Positions 1 through 13,511 are shown, counted from the stretch's first letter. The stretch: DNA of 64,000 nt from Epiperipatus broadwayi (GCA_028023455.1 JAQFVV010006272.1:1688586-1752585), one strand, 5' to 3'. Numbers and translations are program-made. Notes: a model not told the origin generated them from the letters alone.

Positions 1-2862
1 TTCTCATATTACTCCAGTGCATTCCATTTATAATAACCATTTAAAATAAATATATTTCCATTTTGTATTATTTTATAAGCAATCAATCGAGAGAGTAGCA
101 TTTCATTATTTCATACCTCATTTCAATAAATACATTTTACAAAATCTTTTTCAATTATGATAAATGCATATAAATTTCCAAACCTGAACCTTCATCTGTT
201 GGTGATTCTCTGTAAATCTTCCAATTAATAGGGGTTTTCTGGGAGCTTCATGAGTCGACTGTCAGTTAACAGGTCTTATATTTATCTTCCCTCCATTGCT
301 AAACCAGGTGACAGGGGAGAGAGAAAAACTGTTTCCTTTTTAGCTAGACATTTGAAGGTATCCCATTTTAATACTATATTTCTTCATTCTTTAGCTATGC
401 AGTAGTTTTAGGTTTCTTCCTTAGTTAATGTTCATGGTGCTCCAAGATTCATTGGGCCGATATTCATATAAGCTGCATTTCACTATGCAGTTGTAACGAT
501 TCACTAGTAATAGTCTTGATATTTCCAAACAATATATTTGTTGATTTTTCCCTCAGCAATATCTATTCCCCTATTTATAGTCTTATGCTTTTCTTATCAA
601 TGATTCTTCAGATTGATCTAGCACTAATTCTATTGGTGATGATGACCTTTCTCAGAGGCTTGGTTCTTCATCTGACTCATGATTGGCAGTCCACTTCTAG
701 CGGGAACAGATCCTGATAACTCTTATCTAACTTTCCTGTCTACTGCAGTCTTTTTTAATGAAATGTTAATTATAATTTATACACATTCTGCTCTACAAAT
801 TATTATATGAGCACTATTTTAACTTGACTTCTTTTTCTTTTTTTTTTTAATGGTAAGGATTTATACTCTCTTAAGTGCATAATTTTAATACTTAAGAATA
901 TTAATAATTTTTAACCATTTTGGATTTTATGATGTGCACAAAATTTGATTCTAAATCTCTGTAACTTATTCATTTTCTCCTTTTGACATTTATTCATCGA
1001 AGACTGCATCAGCTCTTAATTTTAATCTCAACAGTTATTTAAATGGGGGGGGGGGATCCCAGAATTCTACCTTAGGAAGAAGAATACACACAATATTCTA
1101 CTTCAAGGAATATTCATATTAGTACCTTTATTGGATCGAGCGTGTGATACATTGATAAATGAATAATGAACAATGAAAATGACCATCTTTAATTAGTTGT
1201 CATATGTTTAACAGATTTATTCACACTTACTACAATTTATTCCATGAGAAAATATAACAATAGTAATTGGTTCATTAAGATATCTAAGGCTATTCTTTTA
1301 TCAATATGGTTGATATTCATTAATCCAATCTTACTTTTCCCCTCAACAAGTAATCATTCAATATCAACACAAAAAAGAAATTTTTAAACTTAATATATAT
1401 TGCTAATTTAGACTTTAGTAAATCATAATTCTTTGTTTCCAACATATTTGCAGATTGATTCACGTTAAATAATATGGTAATGATTTGGGACTCTCCCATT
1501 TTATTATGGTTTATTTCTATAATGATAAAAAAGACCATTTGTGCTACAAGTTTTTAAACATACATACATACTGAAAAACCAAGTAAATGTCAAAATGATT
1601 AGTATCAACAAATAAACAACAAATAACAAAGTAAATGTACAAGTGTTGGCATTTAATGTTGGGAAATATAAATTCTTACTCTAACCCTGGTGATGATCAA
1701 ATTCATCCAAAAGTAGTTCATGCTTGATCCTATATTTTATTTAATTTAAAATTAAACTAGCAATAGTTCCCCATTTCTAGTGTGTCAAGAATACATATAT
1801 CCCCTTTTTGACCTATGATAAAGGAAAAAAAAAATAAGTAGATACATAAAATTAATCATATGATGTCAACATAAGAGAAATCAAGAGTCCGTAAAGAAAA
1901 ATGTCCTAAAAGGATTATGTGCATTCTTATTTCTACAGTTCATGATCAAACTGGTTGGGTTCAGATGTTTTGGAATATGCATAATGGTGATCTGAAATTC
2001 CATTCCCGTATAGTATGCTTTGAATTGTTAGATTCATATTTTCAGATTCATGTTGATAGTGCCTTCTGCATAGATGAATAGATACTGTTTTGAGTTAAAT
2101 TCCTTTTGGCAGTTACAGCTCTATGGGTGACAAATCTCTTCCCATAAGATAACTTTATCCATAGCAGCACATGGTTATATGTGTATCTATATAAGTAGTT
2201 AATTAGAGACCTTGGATTTGTTGGGTAGGTCTGGACTCTTTAAAATATCAAGTTAGAGTTGGTATAATTTTCCAGTTAATGATTTAAAATCATCTTGAAG
2301 TACGGAATCATTTTACAGCTATTTCCGGAGTTTCCAATGTAAATTCCATTAGTTTATTGAATTTAAATCCGTCGACTTTTATTTTAGCTATTAACCTTTT
2401 TCGATGAAATCTTCTAGTTTGAGGTTTTACTTTTATGATTGCTGACCTTTATATTCGAATGACAAATTCAATCGTGATTTACAAAATATACATGTTCATA
2501 GTCAACAAGAGTTTTTGATCTGTTCTTTTAAAAGAAAGGTCATTTGTATATATATACTGTCAATCACTAAAATGAGGTTATTCTTTTTAAGTGTTGAATT
2601 GACTCTTTTAAAATAATGATTTTGATGTTATGCATGGACTTGATTATTTATATCATGCATTACAATTTGTATATATATAGTGAGTGTGGTGGGTTAATAA
2701 TAAAATTTTATTTATTTATTTCATTTACATTTTATGTGACTTTATTGCTTGCATCTAAATGTAATCAACTTTTTTCTTGTATTGTTATAATATGCATATG
2801 TCAAACAATAGTTTATGAAAGGTTTCATAATAAAAGTAAGCATAAATATTTAAGTTTTACAT
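1..2862. other. AT-rich non-coding stretch
   Basis: I see no gene, RNA gene or recognisable transposon here. Reading frames are short and full of TAA/TAG. A run of eleven G lies at 1045-1055, and a 27-bp-scale patch of T and A homopolymers lies near 835-850. Intronic or intergenic sequence is the simplest reading. Confidence 0.6.
1045..1055. repeat. poly-G run (G11)
   Basis: Eleven consecutive G in otherwise AT-rich sequence. A similar G12 run is at 59541-59552. Such runs are prone to length error in assembly. Confidence 0.9.
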
Positions 2863-3008
2863 GTTTAGTTTGTATCATGGATTTTGTCACATGTTGGTTT
2901 ATCAAACAAGTATTTTTTCATCTACAATACTTGTTGTTTAGTTTGGGTCATGGATTTTGTCACATGTTGGTTTATCAAACAAGTATTTTTTCATCTACAA
3001 TACTTGTA
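2863..3008. repeat. 73-bp tandem duplication
   Basis: Two adjacent copies with a period of 73 bp. A 59-bp core beginning CATGGATTTTGTCACATG is identical at 2876-2934 and 2949-3007. The near-identity points to a recent duplication. The period is not a multiple of three, so the copies fall in different frames of the open stretch that spans them, which argues against coding. Confidence 0.9.
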
Positions 3009-4026
3009 AACATTTTTATTTTTCAGAATACATTTTATTTGAGTTACATTCTCTTTATATATATATATATATATGGTACATTATATGTAGAGAATGTTGT
3101 CATGGTGGATATTGGTGTTGAAGTATATAAAGGTGTTTAATGGTTCTTGGTGGGATGTAAGATCACATCTTACAATATATACCCTCACATATTTAACATT
3201 CAGAATAAATGTATGTTCTGGGAGAACGTGCAATATTTATTAAATATGCATTAATGCACATCATCTATATATGGGTGAGTGAGTGTATAATAATTGACTA
3301 TTGTACTAAAGAAATATATTTACTCTATCAACCTAACAATCAGATTACAGAATTGTTCAGCAGAATCTCCATTTTAAAACTTATATACACCTGGCTCTCT
3401 TTGTATGCGGTAAATATGTTCCGCAAAAAACCCACGTAAAAGAAATCGCACAAAAATAGACTTAATTTACATCGCACAAAAATAGACTTAATTTACATTG
3501 AAAAATGTAGGATATATTCCATAATTTTCAAAAAACACATAAAAGAAAAGCAACGAGGTAAAATAACTTTAAAATTTGTATATAAAAAATAAAAAAATAA
3601 AGTAGGACTACTAAAAAATTTCAAATATTTGAAAAAAATTGATACAAGACAAACTTTTTTTATTTTTTTCATTAACTATTTAATTTTATTCAAAACAATA
3701 TGTTTTTATGTGTAACTTATTTTACATTTTTTGACTATATGTGGTTCGTTTGTGAACTGGTAAGACATCAGATTCGTCACAAGAGGAAATACAATTAGCA
3801 CCAACTTCAGTCTCGTGCTGTGTTAATGGTTTTCTGTTGACAATGTAATTGGTAATTAAACTTTGAGATGATGATTTTACTAATTGTTTATGAAGCTCGC
3901 AATATCCAGATTATGTCTAGCTGTAAGAGAATGCATTTCCACAAGTGCAACTATATGTATATAACATGCTTCCACAAATGTGTTAATAATGACTAACAGT
4001 TAAATTTTTTTATACATATATATATA
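3009..4026. other. AT-rich non-coding stretch with a (TA)n tract
   Basis: A (TA)n tract lies at about 3055-3074. Apart from the 26-bp tandem repeat at 3445-3496 I see nothing that looks like a gene. Confidence 0.55.
3445..3496. repeat. 26-bp tandem repeat, two perfect copies
   Basis: The unit starting ATCGCACAAAAATAGACTTA occurs at 3445-3470 and again, without a change, at 3471-3496. It is a recent slippage or unequal-exchange product. Confidence 0.9.
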
Positions 4027-4166
4027 CATGGAGAAACTTTTAGACATAAAAAAGTTACAAGTAAAAATATTTAAAAACTTTTAAAGATATATTCTTTTTA
4101 AGTAGAAATTAAAAGTTATTAAATATTTTTACTTGTATCTTTTTTCTGTCTAAAAGTTTCTCCATG
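4027..4166. mobile_element. fold-back (MITE-like) element 1
   Basis: A long inverted repeat. The left arm begins CATGGAGAAACTTTTAGACA at 4027 and runs to about 4084. The right arm (about 4109-4166) is its reverse complement with only a few mismatches. The unpaired centre is about 25 bp. The flanks are TATA-rich on both sides (TATATATA / TATATACG), compatible with insertion in a TA microsatellite. There is no coding capacity. A non-autonomous hairpin DNA transposon is the likely class, but no family can be assigned by eye. Confidence 0.7.
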
Positions 4167-4181
4167 TATATACGTGTATAA

Positions 4182-5500
4182 AAGAAAATATAAACATACA
4201 CATACATAACAGAGACATACAACTAATTAGCTCTCACTGAAATTTAGTTCATAATTTGTGTCATTAACAACAAAATGTTTTTCCAATTGATTAGAAAGTT
4301 GAAGACTTTCTCCAATCATTTTTGCTGTGAAACAAACAGGTTACACTTCTGTTTCATTATCTTTTTCTAAATCTTCTACTGGATCTAAATTTATTGCCAA
4401 ATCTTTTTCCACAGGCATTTAAAGTATGTAAAATTTAATGCATGTATATAAAATGGGGAAATCCCGATTTTAAGTGAAATATAAACTTCTTTATCGCATA
4501 AAAAAAAAACCACATAAAAAGATATTAAGAAAAAACATGAATCGCATAACTTCCAAATCACAATAAAAAAAAGCCATACAAAAAGAGACCCAGGTGTAAT
4601 TGTAAACTATCTATTTACCAAAGTAAAAAATTTTCAATCAACTTCTCACTATAGACATATTTCAAGTAAAACTTACTATTGTAAAATATATACAGTGAGA
4701 AAGAGTAGTCTGAATATTTTTATGCTAAAAGATAGGATATTACAAATTTAAAATGAAAAATTTAAGAAATATGACTACTTACATACATCCACCACAATAG
4801 TCAATTATCACATATCTATTTTTACAGAATAATATTTACTGATCTACTGGATGTTATAATATGGATAAAACATATATCCATTCTGAGAAATATTTGAATG
4901 TCACATTAATAGACTAAATACAACTAGGTGTTACATTAATATTTTAAATGCCATATTGTTTGTTTAATTACCACTATATTACAATTTTAAAATTAATAAA
5001 TGACAATCAAATATACCATCCTTTCTGAAGTGAAGATTCAAGAGTTTCAAGTTTTTAGCTCACCTTCTCTAAATAGTCTCTGTATGAAATACACGAAGAA
5101 TGAAAGAGTGTAATCTGAGAGTTTTTATATTAAGAGAAAGTTTGTGATATTAGAGATTTTAAACTAAAGAGTACAATGCAGTATTTTTTTTCAGATGACC
5201 ATCCATAAAAAAAACATAGCTATGATCCAGGATGGATGATAATAAGTGCTTAGTTATTTTTACCTGAAGAAAAGAATAATATGCTAAAAATTCTTTACTA
5301 GTAAGCAGTTTATAGCTATGATGAGTAAATAGTTATTTCTTCAGTACTTCTCAATAATTGTGAAAAGACTTTTGTTAGGTAATAAAAAGAGCCAATTAAC
5401 ACACAGACATATATATATATATATAAATGCATATACACATGAATAATTTGCTAATATACAGGTTATTATAGTACTAATCAAAAAACATAAATATTGTAAT
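4182..5500. other. AT-rich non-coding stretch
   Basis: No gene or repeat that I recognise, apart from a short (AT)n tract at about 5409-5424. Confidence 0.5.
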
Positions 5501-5514
5501 TATATATTGAAGCA

Positions 5515-6780
5515 ATATTTATATATGCTTCATATCCATAATTAAAAAATTTCGAAAGAATTTTAAAAATGCTTTAAACAATGTTGATTATATGTATATA
5601 ATTTATATACACAGATAACTATATATGATATGATACTTTTAAAGTATGTTAAAACAAAATGTGTTTTTTATTAATAAATACAAGGTAGAAATGAAATTTT
5701 TAGAAAAAATAATTAAAATGCTTATTAAGTATGGAGGTAAATATCTGAAATAATTTATGTGCTTATTTTATTAATCCCTTTCGAAGATAAAAATTGAATA
5801 AATGGTATGACTGGACAAATTGAACTGTAGACCAAAACGGAGGTCAGACATTATCTACAACTAATAAATCGAAGGATTCAAATGACTACTGATGAATCCT
5901 ATTTTTGCTGATAAGTCATGTCAAAAACATATAAATGAAGATCGTAAGCCAGTTTGTTGTTATTCTTATTCTGATTTTATTCTGATTATCCTACTGTGCT
6001 GCTTCACTATGACCAGTCAGAAGAGTACAAGTCATACTCCATTGCTGAATCCAGAAAAGGTTGTCAAGTAATTGACCTTAAATGTTGTCACCAGTATGTT
6101 GATAATTTATATGCATAAATTCCAAATCTCCAAAGCATCAGGGAAAAATCAACTGTCAAGCAAAGAATAAACTAACACCAGAGATATCTCATGAATTTTG
6201 ACTGATGATCAAAATCAATTGCTACCTTAGCTATGGTCCAACAGATAAAGTTCTTTGAAATATACTAATATCTAATGAATAAACTCTAACTTTTGCTGCT
6301 GAAAGAAATAAGTATGAACTTTAAAATATTATAAATCTTTAGCATTACTATTATTTATCTCCTCATTAATGAAAATGTTTTAGTCAGTAATTGTTTGTTA
6401 AATCCGTTTATAAGCAGGTATGGCAAGAGAATATTGTTTTGTTCTCTTTATCATGCCATAATTTAGTCTGTGATAATTTTATATAAAGCAATTAAAGTTT
6501 ATTATAGTAATCTCTGGCCATGCTTATGATTCATTCATTTCAATTAAACCCATCAATTCCATTTCATTCAAAGTATAAATGACATTTTAAACATGTAATT
6601 TAACAAATCCTGAATGAAGTTCAATCTGACTGCATAGACAGGCTAGATTAGGGTTCTTGCTGATTATATATGAATAGTTCTCACTTTTAAACTAACCTTC
6701 ACTCCAAGTTTGAAAAAAACTAATTTAGAGTATTCACTGAAGTTTAGCTATTTTAATTTTGACTGACTTTGTCTCAGAAA
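5515..6780 (+). mobile_element. dispersed repeat, LTR-like start, copy 1
   Basis: The stretch from about 5635 to 6530 aligns by eye with 25065-26020 at several anchors in the same order: GTATGTTAAAAC near the start, AATCCCTTTC, TAGCTATGG, GTATGAACTTTAAAA, a TTATAAGCAGGTATG block and TGGCCATGCTTAT. Between anchors the copies have drifted far apart. The left edge carries ATATTTATATATGCTTCAT (5515-5533), also found at 13977 and 22106. The third of those is the start of an LTR. I infer an old LTR-retrotransposon-derived repeat. No protein domain is visible. Orientation is inferred from the TGCTTC start. Confidence 0.5.
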
Positions 6781-6789
6781 GTGACACAT

Positions 6790-9700
6790 TTGTTTACTGT
6801 ATCTTAGCTGATTGTAATACCATTTGTGATTGCTGGCTTCTTACATTCATTGTTTTATTTAATGCAATAGTATGTGGTAACCAAAAATTTATATGGTACA
6901 TTATCTGCCTTATCTTTGTATAAGTCTTGATGTGATACTATGTTTCTGCCAGTCACTCTTATGCATTACACATTTAGACTGAGTATAATATGCAGTAGAA
7001 GCTTATTCCTAGTGTTTGCATATACCTGATACATGTATTTGTTAGTAGATTAATGTAATACAGATGTTATTTCCTGTATTTCACATATTCTGTATTATTT
7101 TAATTACTTCCCTGTATTAATACCTGAAATTAATTATAGGAATCAGTTATTTAACTAGTTTCTAGAATGATCTATCTTTGACTCTAATATTACTACCCTC
7201 CATTTGCCAGGTGTTAAATCTTAAAACTGTGATAATAATTACTTGTGATCATGAGTCTATGCTGCAGGTTGATATCTTTCAGAAATGTATCAAGAATATA
7301 TTATACCAGAGTATACAATCTTATCTGTGCATAAAATTCATAAAAGTAATAAATAAAATTAATAAAAGAATTCATAAATAAATAATTGTATGCACTTATC
7401 ATATAAGTTGACAAATCAGTTATGCTATTTGTATGTGTTGACTTTTATTATATATGTAAATAAATTGTAATGACTCATTATTTTTGGCAATTTATCATTA
7501 TTTTGCAATCAATAATTTAATTAGAATAAAATTTCTCGTGTGCCTAGCTGATTTTAGTGGACTGTAAAAAAAAAAAATTGTTGTTCTGTGATGTCAGAAT
7601 GTGAAATGCACACACACATTGCCCTTAGATAGTTTTCATGTGGGTTGTACATTTTGGATAGTTACAATATATATATTGATTAACAGTTTTAATAATATGT
7701 ATTTTAGTTAATCATTTCATATATGTTGTATAAGAATGTTTGCTCATTTATTTTCAATAAGAATTCTATCAGTATTAATATCCTTTATTGTATGTATTGA
7801 AACTGTAAAAAATATTATTTATCATTTAACTTTATCAGTTCAGTTAGCTGCAAATATAAATACAAGCCATTTGTTATTAAGTTTAATTGGAGAGCAAGGA
7901 AGAATAGTAAGAATTATAATATTGCATTGTTATTTATTTAAGCATTCTATAGATGCTACTGTTTATTTCTCCTTGTAAAATAACCAGGATATGTGTAATG
8001 AAACATGAAGGTAATTGCATTTCTAAGTTGTTTTATCTATCTTATTATTCATCAATAAATACAGATAAATAGACAAATTGATATAATATGTATACATAGG
8101 AATTAAAGCATTAAAAGTCAGATATCTAATAAAGACTATTTCCAAAAGGCAGTATTCGATTTCTCATTAAATCTTTTTTTCTTAATCACTTAATGTTTTA
8201 GATGCAGTATGTACAGTATAAATAAGCATTATTAAAATCACTTAAATAACTATAATGCCAGCAAAATATTACACCAGTTTAACCAATAGCTCTAGAGTAA
8301 TAATTTGGAAAAAATAACCAGGAATAGTGAGAAAATAAACAAAATACTCCTAAAATATCACTTTCAAGGAACAGATAAGCAATAAAATATATGAAAATAA
8401 CAGTGAATATTATATTAAAAGTGTTAGTTCTTTGTAATCATTTTGTAAAATGTCTTCATACTTTTATTAAATCGTTATCAAAATTTATGAATATTTTAAA
8501 TGTTTTTTTATACTAAATAGTGAAAGTAATTCCTATTTATATTATATAATAGTAATATTACATGAATTAATTAGTAATTAGAGAAAATAAAAAACACTTA
8601 AATTATACAATTGCAGCCAGGAGAAATATGAAACTTGAAGTAGCAAAAATCATGCATTAAGTAGGAACAAAAATAAGATTGTGTGAAGTTATTACTGATT
8701 TTGTATAATAATCTGAGTTACAAAATGTATTGTAAAATAAAATCTTTAATATTAACAGGTATATAGTATTTAACACAAGTATGTGCAATTATAATAAATC
8801 ATTCATATATGCTATTGCATTTTATCAGTCAAACAAGTTCAATAATTTAAATGAAAGTGATCTCAAAAAATAAGATGTGGATGAGATCAAAAAAAAATAT
8901 TTGTTATGATATAAAAGGAAAAAAAGAATGTTTAGGATTTCTTAATAAGAAAATTGTCAGTAGCAAGTAAACTTTATCATTTATAAAGTTTATACGAATT
9001 TCAAATAGTTTTATATAATTAAGAATTATTAAAGATTTATATTTGGATAGAAAAATTGGATAATTGAAAACAAATTTTGTTTGTTTGTAAAATAAAGAAG
9101 AAGTTTTTTTTTTTTATTTGAAAAAGTATTTTATGTAGAGCAGATTTTGAATTAAGAATAAAATTTTATAAATTTTAATTTTTGTAAAGTAAATAAAATA
9201 TTATTCGAAGATGGGAAAAGAAGAATGTAATTACAATTAAGCTATTTTCTTTTAATAATTCATTTATTAATTAAATGAGTCATTAACCAAACAGATCAAA
9301 AAGACTTATGTCAACCAAAACACAAATCAATATATTTTTGAAAAAAAAAAAAACAACAGGTAGGACTGTTTTTCAATTCCAGCCAACACAAATTATTCAA
9401 GTGGGGGATATTAGCTATAAATAAAAAAAAAAACCTACAACAACAATAATTACTTCGTTAGCTGTAAATCAATTACTTGGGATTAAATTTAGTTGCAAGT
9501 CTGTTATAGTTAGAATTGAGTCAGTGGAAAATAAAATGCATTCAATAGTATCCAGTGTTTAAAGACATCAAATATTTACACGTCCTCAAAAACTAATAGA
9601 AGTCACTGCAAAAAAATAAAGTTAACAAGCCAAGTATTGGTAAAACTGTAAGTTATCATTTTCATTTCCAATCAGTAGTACAGAAATTACTAATCATATA

Positions 9701-10314
9701 TATATATTATAAAAATCAATTGCTGGTTTTAAACATTAATTAAATTATCTGCTACCTGAAATATAATTGCTGGTGTAATCATGAATACAGAGCCTCAAAA
9801 TATCTAATAACATCCCTATTGTTTAATATAAGATAAAGTGTTTCTATGTTGAGAGTTGATATATCATCAATAGTTGTGAAGGTCAGCAAATGTATTAATA
9901 CTAAAATGATGTTGGGAAAAAAATTACATCTATAAGAAATAAATTCAGTAAAGCGATGGATATAAAAATAGTGTCTTTGCAAAGAAGAAAATACTTATAG
10001 AGATTTATTTGTAGGTGAATAATAAAATGATAGGTTTCTATGAAAAAAATTGTGAAATTAATTCTGTTATCTAGGTAGATTTTTATAATAATATTACAAA
10101 ATAATAAAATGGGCAAATCAAATATACTTAAGCTTTATGCTATGTTATTATCAATTTTATTTTTTTTTAATATGGCTTAATTAGCTCAATAATATTTTTA
10201 ATTTCTCACAATTTTTCTTAATGTTTTTCAAGATCTCGATATCTGAATATATCATATATATATATATAGTGTAATTATGCTCAAGGCTAAATAGGTTTAT
10301 AAGTAAATTCATAA
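6790..10314. other. AT-rich non-coding stretch
   Basis: More than 3 kb without a supported gene. Several 60-80 codon open frames exist (for example 7178-7381 and 7736-7978), but they are AT-driven, hydrophobic and lack any family motif. Confidence 0.5.
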
Positions 10315-10439
10315 AAATCTGTCTGTCAACACTTAAACAATCCCAATATTGTCAATCTCAATATTGTTAAAAGAAAGTTATCTTGACAGCAGTTTGAGAT
10401 TGTTATTGATGTTGGAATAGTTCAAGTGTTGACTGATTT
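10315..10439. mobile_element. fold-back (MITE-like) element 2
   Basis: The left arm (10315-10361) starts AAATCTGTCTGTCAACACTT. The right arm (10393-10439) reads AAATCAGTCAACACTTGAA on the opposite strand, and pairing continues through a CAATCTCAA segment next to the loop. The loop is about 30 bp. The right edge abuts a TATATATA/TGTG tract. The arms are more diverged than in the element at 4027, so this copy is probably older. Confidence 0.6.
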
Positions 10440-10559
10440 CTATATATATACATATGTGTGTGTGTGTCCATATTTTGATTTAAATAATATAAAAAAAAGT
10501 TTAAAAATATAATATGAAAATAAATACACATGCATAAAAATTAAATAATAAATGCTAAC

Positions 10560-10691
10560 CATCGGTGGAGTCATATTTTCAGAGTAAAATACTTTTCTCA
10601 TTTCTCCAATTCCTAATGTAGAATTTATTGCAATGTATTCAGATATTTCTTTGATAGTTGGAAATTGATAAGGTGGCATCCATGAAGATTT
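10560..10691 (-). CDS. possible internal exon, unknown protein
   Basis: On the minus strand a 132-nt open stretch is bounded by AG (after TTTCATTGATTTAAG) and by GT (ATG then GTTAGC). It holds exactly 44 codons in phase 0 at both ends. The peptide starts KSSWMPPYQFPTIKEI and ends RKVFYSENMTPPM. Its composition (W, P, Y, charged residues) is unlike the I/F/L-rich noise frames nearby. I do not recognise the family. The polypyrimidine tract is only moderate, and no other exon can be joined to it with confidence. It could be a host exon lying between repeats, or chance. Confidence 0.35.
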
Positions 10692-10699
10692 CTTAAATC

Positions 10700-11175
10700 A
10701 ATGAAAGTAATATATATACATGAGAAAATATAGTGCTTAAATACATAATAAAAATTATTGAAGTGTTAGCTTACATATTCACTTAAGTTATTGTTCTATT
10801 TGCATATTTTATTTTGATGTGCAATAAGGATCTGTTTAACAGAATCAATGCTCTTTTATAATTAGAATTATAAAATATTTTTGTTGTTAATATAGTTTAT
10901 ATTCATTCCACTAGTTCTAATTCTGTTTCTCAAACATATATTACTTTACTTCTATTAATGTCTTCAGTTTCGTCATGGCTATTTTATTTCTGAATGTTGA
11001 TACTAAACTATTAATATATAAGTATATACTTATTAAATATTGTCATGTCCTTATAAATATAAACATTGAAATATAATAGGTTTTTTTCTGTGTAATAACA
11101 TAAATAAAACTTCAGCTATAATGTGACTAGGAAAAACCAATTAAATCTGTTTAAAGAAGCCACAACCACATAATC
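10700..11175. other. AT-rich non-coding stretch
   Basis: Nothing recognisable lies between the possible exon and the gypsy remnant. Confidence 0.45.
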
Positions 11176-11179
11176 TAAA

Positions 11180-12000
11180 AATGATAGTAGTATTTATTTA
11201 AGCCATATCAACCCATCTTTCTTCTTCATAGTTACAACTGGATTACAGAAAGGTGAAGAGTATTTGGAAATGATCCCCCAATCCAGCATTTTATTAATCT
11301 GTTCAGATATTTCTTCACAATGGAATATGGTATAATTTGGATTGAAATGGTTGGTCATGTACTAACCTAATTCTCTGTAGAAATGCATCTACTATTCCTG
11401 GTATCTCCAAGAAAATCAGGCTAAATTCATTAATAATAGATCATAATTTCAATAAATCTTCACTTTCAAGCAAGTTGGATTCTGTAAGTTTGTTATCTAT
11501 AAGTGCCTCTGGGATACTAGATATACAGTCAACTTCAGATAGATCATAAATCGGAAACAATGTCATCTCTAAGATTTTATCATTTATTCTAACTCTTATC
11601 AGAGAAATCAATAAGGCAAGTGTTCAAGTGTAAAAAGTTTGCCCCTAGGATGACATCATGGATTAAGCCATTCAGTATAAGAAATACACTACAGGTATTG
11701 TTTGGCCTACTTTTATTTCAACCCAGATTTGCTTCTGTGCTAGTTTAGCTTTCCTGCTGTTAACCATGGTAACCTGAATAAATTTCAGTGATAAGGTTTT
11801 GATGTTGGGATTCTTAGTCAGAATCTCATGATAGAATTTCTCTGGCTACCAATTCTAAAAAAAATAGATCTTCAATAAAATTCATCCTCATGAAGGCAAT
11901 CAAAAATGTAATCTAACAATAGAGAATAATGTGTTCAAGTATCAGCAATATTCCTGCACATGGAAGAGATAACAACATCATAAACTACATCAGTATACAT
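11180..12000 (-). pseudogene. Ty3/gypsy remnant: protease-to-RT segment
   Basis: Reading the minus strand from about 12000 down, the frame-broken translation shows, in order: a segment with HDVILGANFL typical of the end of a gypsy aspartic protease (about 11640-11660); the linker before reverse transcriptase; and the RT entry block INKMLDWGIISKYSSPF followed by NPVVTMKKKDG (about 11190-11320). This block is conserved in Ty3/gypsy RT just before motif 1. Stop codons and frame changes break it. The copy stops near 11180, before the catalytic part of RT. It is a dead fragment of a pol gene that would have encoded a retrotransposon polyprotein. Confidence 0.75.
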
Positions 12001-13475
12001 ATATTTTTTTCTGTTTTAACTTTTAATTTTGAACAGTAAATTTTATTTTAAAACTGAAAGTTGTTTATAAATCACCTGTATGCAGTATACATATATACTT
12101 GTCCCTTCCCAAAACAGAAAATAAAGTTTTAACTTTTGTCTTCTTAACACTCAACCTTAATTTTAAATTTGAAAGGTTTATGTAAACCAGTGTAATTGTG
12201 TTAATGGCTAAATGACATTTTTTTTAAAATAACAGATTTTAAATAGGCATATTTAAAATAGCAAATCAGAATCCATGAGAGGAGGGATTTAAATGTCTTG
12301 ATTTGACAGAATTACTAGACTATTAAATATTTTAGTCACTGAAATATACGTTCTAACTTTACCTCCATCTGATTCTTAAATAATAAAACTAACAGATTTA
12401 AGAAGGATGGATTATATTACAATAGTAGATCTTCTTTAGTATGTACAATTAATTAAGCATGCATTATAATACAATAAAAAAAAACATTTTAATACTACAA
12501 TAAAAATATTTTATATAATACTAAAGAAAACAGATTTCAAAAGAACAATTAATAAGTGAATTATTTAAGCAAAGAAAGCAGAATATTAAAGATGCTTTTA
12601 TCATTTAGCAATAAATTGAAATTTATAAGTTAAAATAAATCACTATCTTCACAGACATTCACAAAGGATTTTAACAAACAATAGAAACACTATGCTGAAC
12701 CTTGTACTACAGTTCAAGGGTTTTATGGGATAGAGTTCTTGGCTATTAGCTGGCTGGTTACTAGGTGGCATTATATTAAAGGCTTCCTATTGATGGATAT
12801 GGTATAAAATGTCAGCAACTTTCATTGTCAATTGTAGCCAGGGACATTATCAGCATAGCATTCTATAGTATCAGGGAACTCAATATTCATGCTCCTCAAA
12901 GATGGTCAGAGAAATTGACAAACTCTATTCACTGACCATGATGTACAGCTTTAAAATACTTTACAAGAACTAAAACTCTTTCTTTCCTAATCCTACATAT
13001 ATCCCTCAAAACAAAGGCATCCAGATGTTTTCCAAATTGATTAATTTTAAAACTTAAGAGAAAAATTCTTTTCTTTACTTTCTAAAAAAATCTTACTGAT
13101 TGCAATCTTGATCTAGTCTAATTTTACAATTTTACTAGTTGCATTTTCTTATTTAAATTCTGAATACTTTTGTGTTTTTTTTATCTAATCTCTTAGAGTA
13201 ATTACATATTTCTTGTCACCTTTTATCATAATGACAATGATACATTAAAATATAAATTCAAAAATTAGATTTTAATTTACATTCTTTTGAACATCAGTTG
13301 ATTCTAATTAATTAGTTAAATCTTCTTCGCTGACTTGATCCTCTCTTAACTCCCACATAACAATATTAAATCTCATAATAAAATTAAATTTCATAATAAA
13401 ATTAAATTTCTTTTATATATATATTTTAAATGCCTTAATATTATAACTTTATGTCAACAAAATATACATGAAGCG
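12000..13475. other. AT-rich non-coding stretch
   Basis: No protein motif recognised. The 12690-12960 part is somewhat richer in G+C and could be the decayed 5' part of the gypsy remnant next to it, but I cannot show this. A 19-bp unit (AATAAAATTAAATTTC core) is repeated at about 13367-13410. Confidence 0.4.

Positions 13476-13510
<35 letters not shown>
13476..13510. repeat. compound microsatellite (CA)n(TA)n
   Basis: (CA)n at 13476-13494 runs straight into (TA)n at 13495-13510. Confidence 0.95.

Positions 13511-13511
<1 letters not shown>

Noticed and set aside
2863-3008. CRISPR-like or other spaced direct repeats
   Set aside because: All direct repeats here are head-to-tail tandem duplications without regular unique spacers, and the sequence is eukaryotic in character.
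2616-3140. Longest open frame in the window, 174 codons
   Set aside because: Extremely I/F/Y/L-rich from AT bias. It spans a 73-bp tandem duplication that shifts frame between copies and ends in a (TA)n tract. No family motif and no splice or promoter context.
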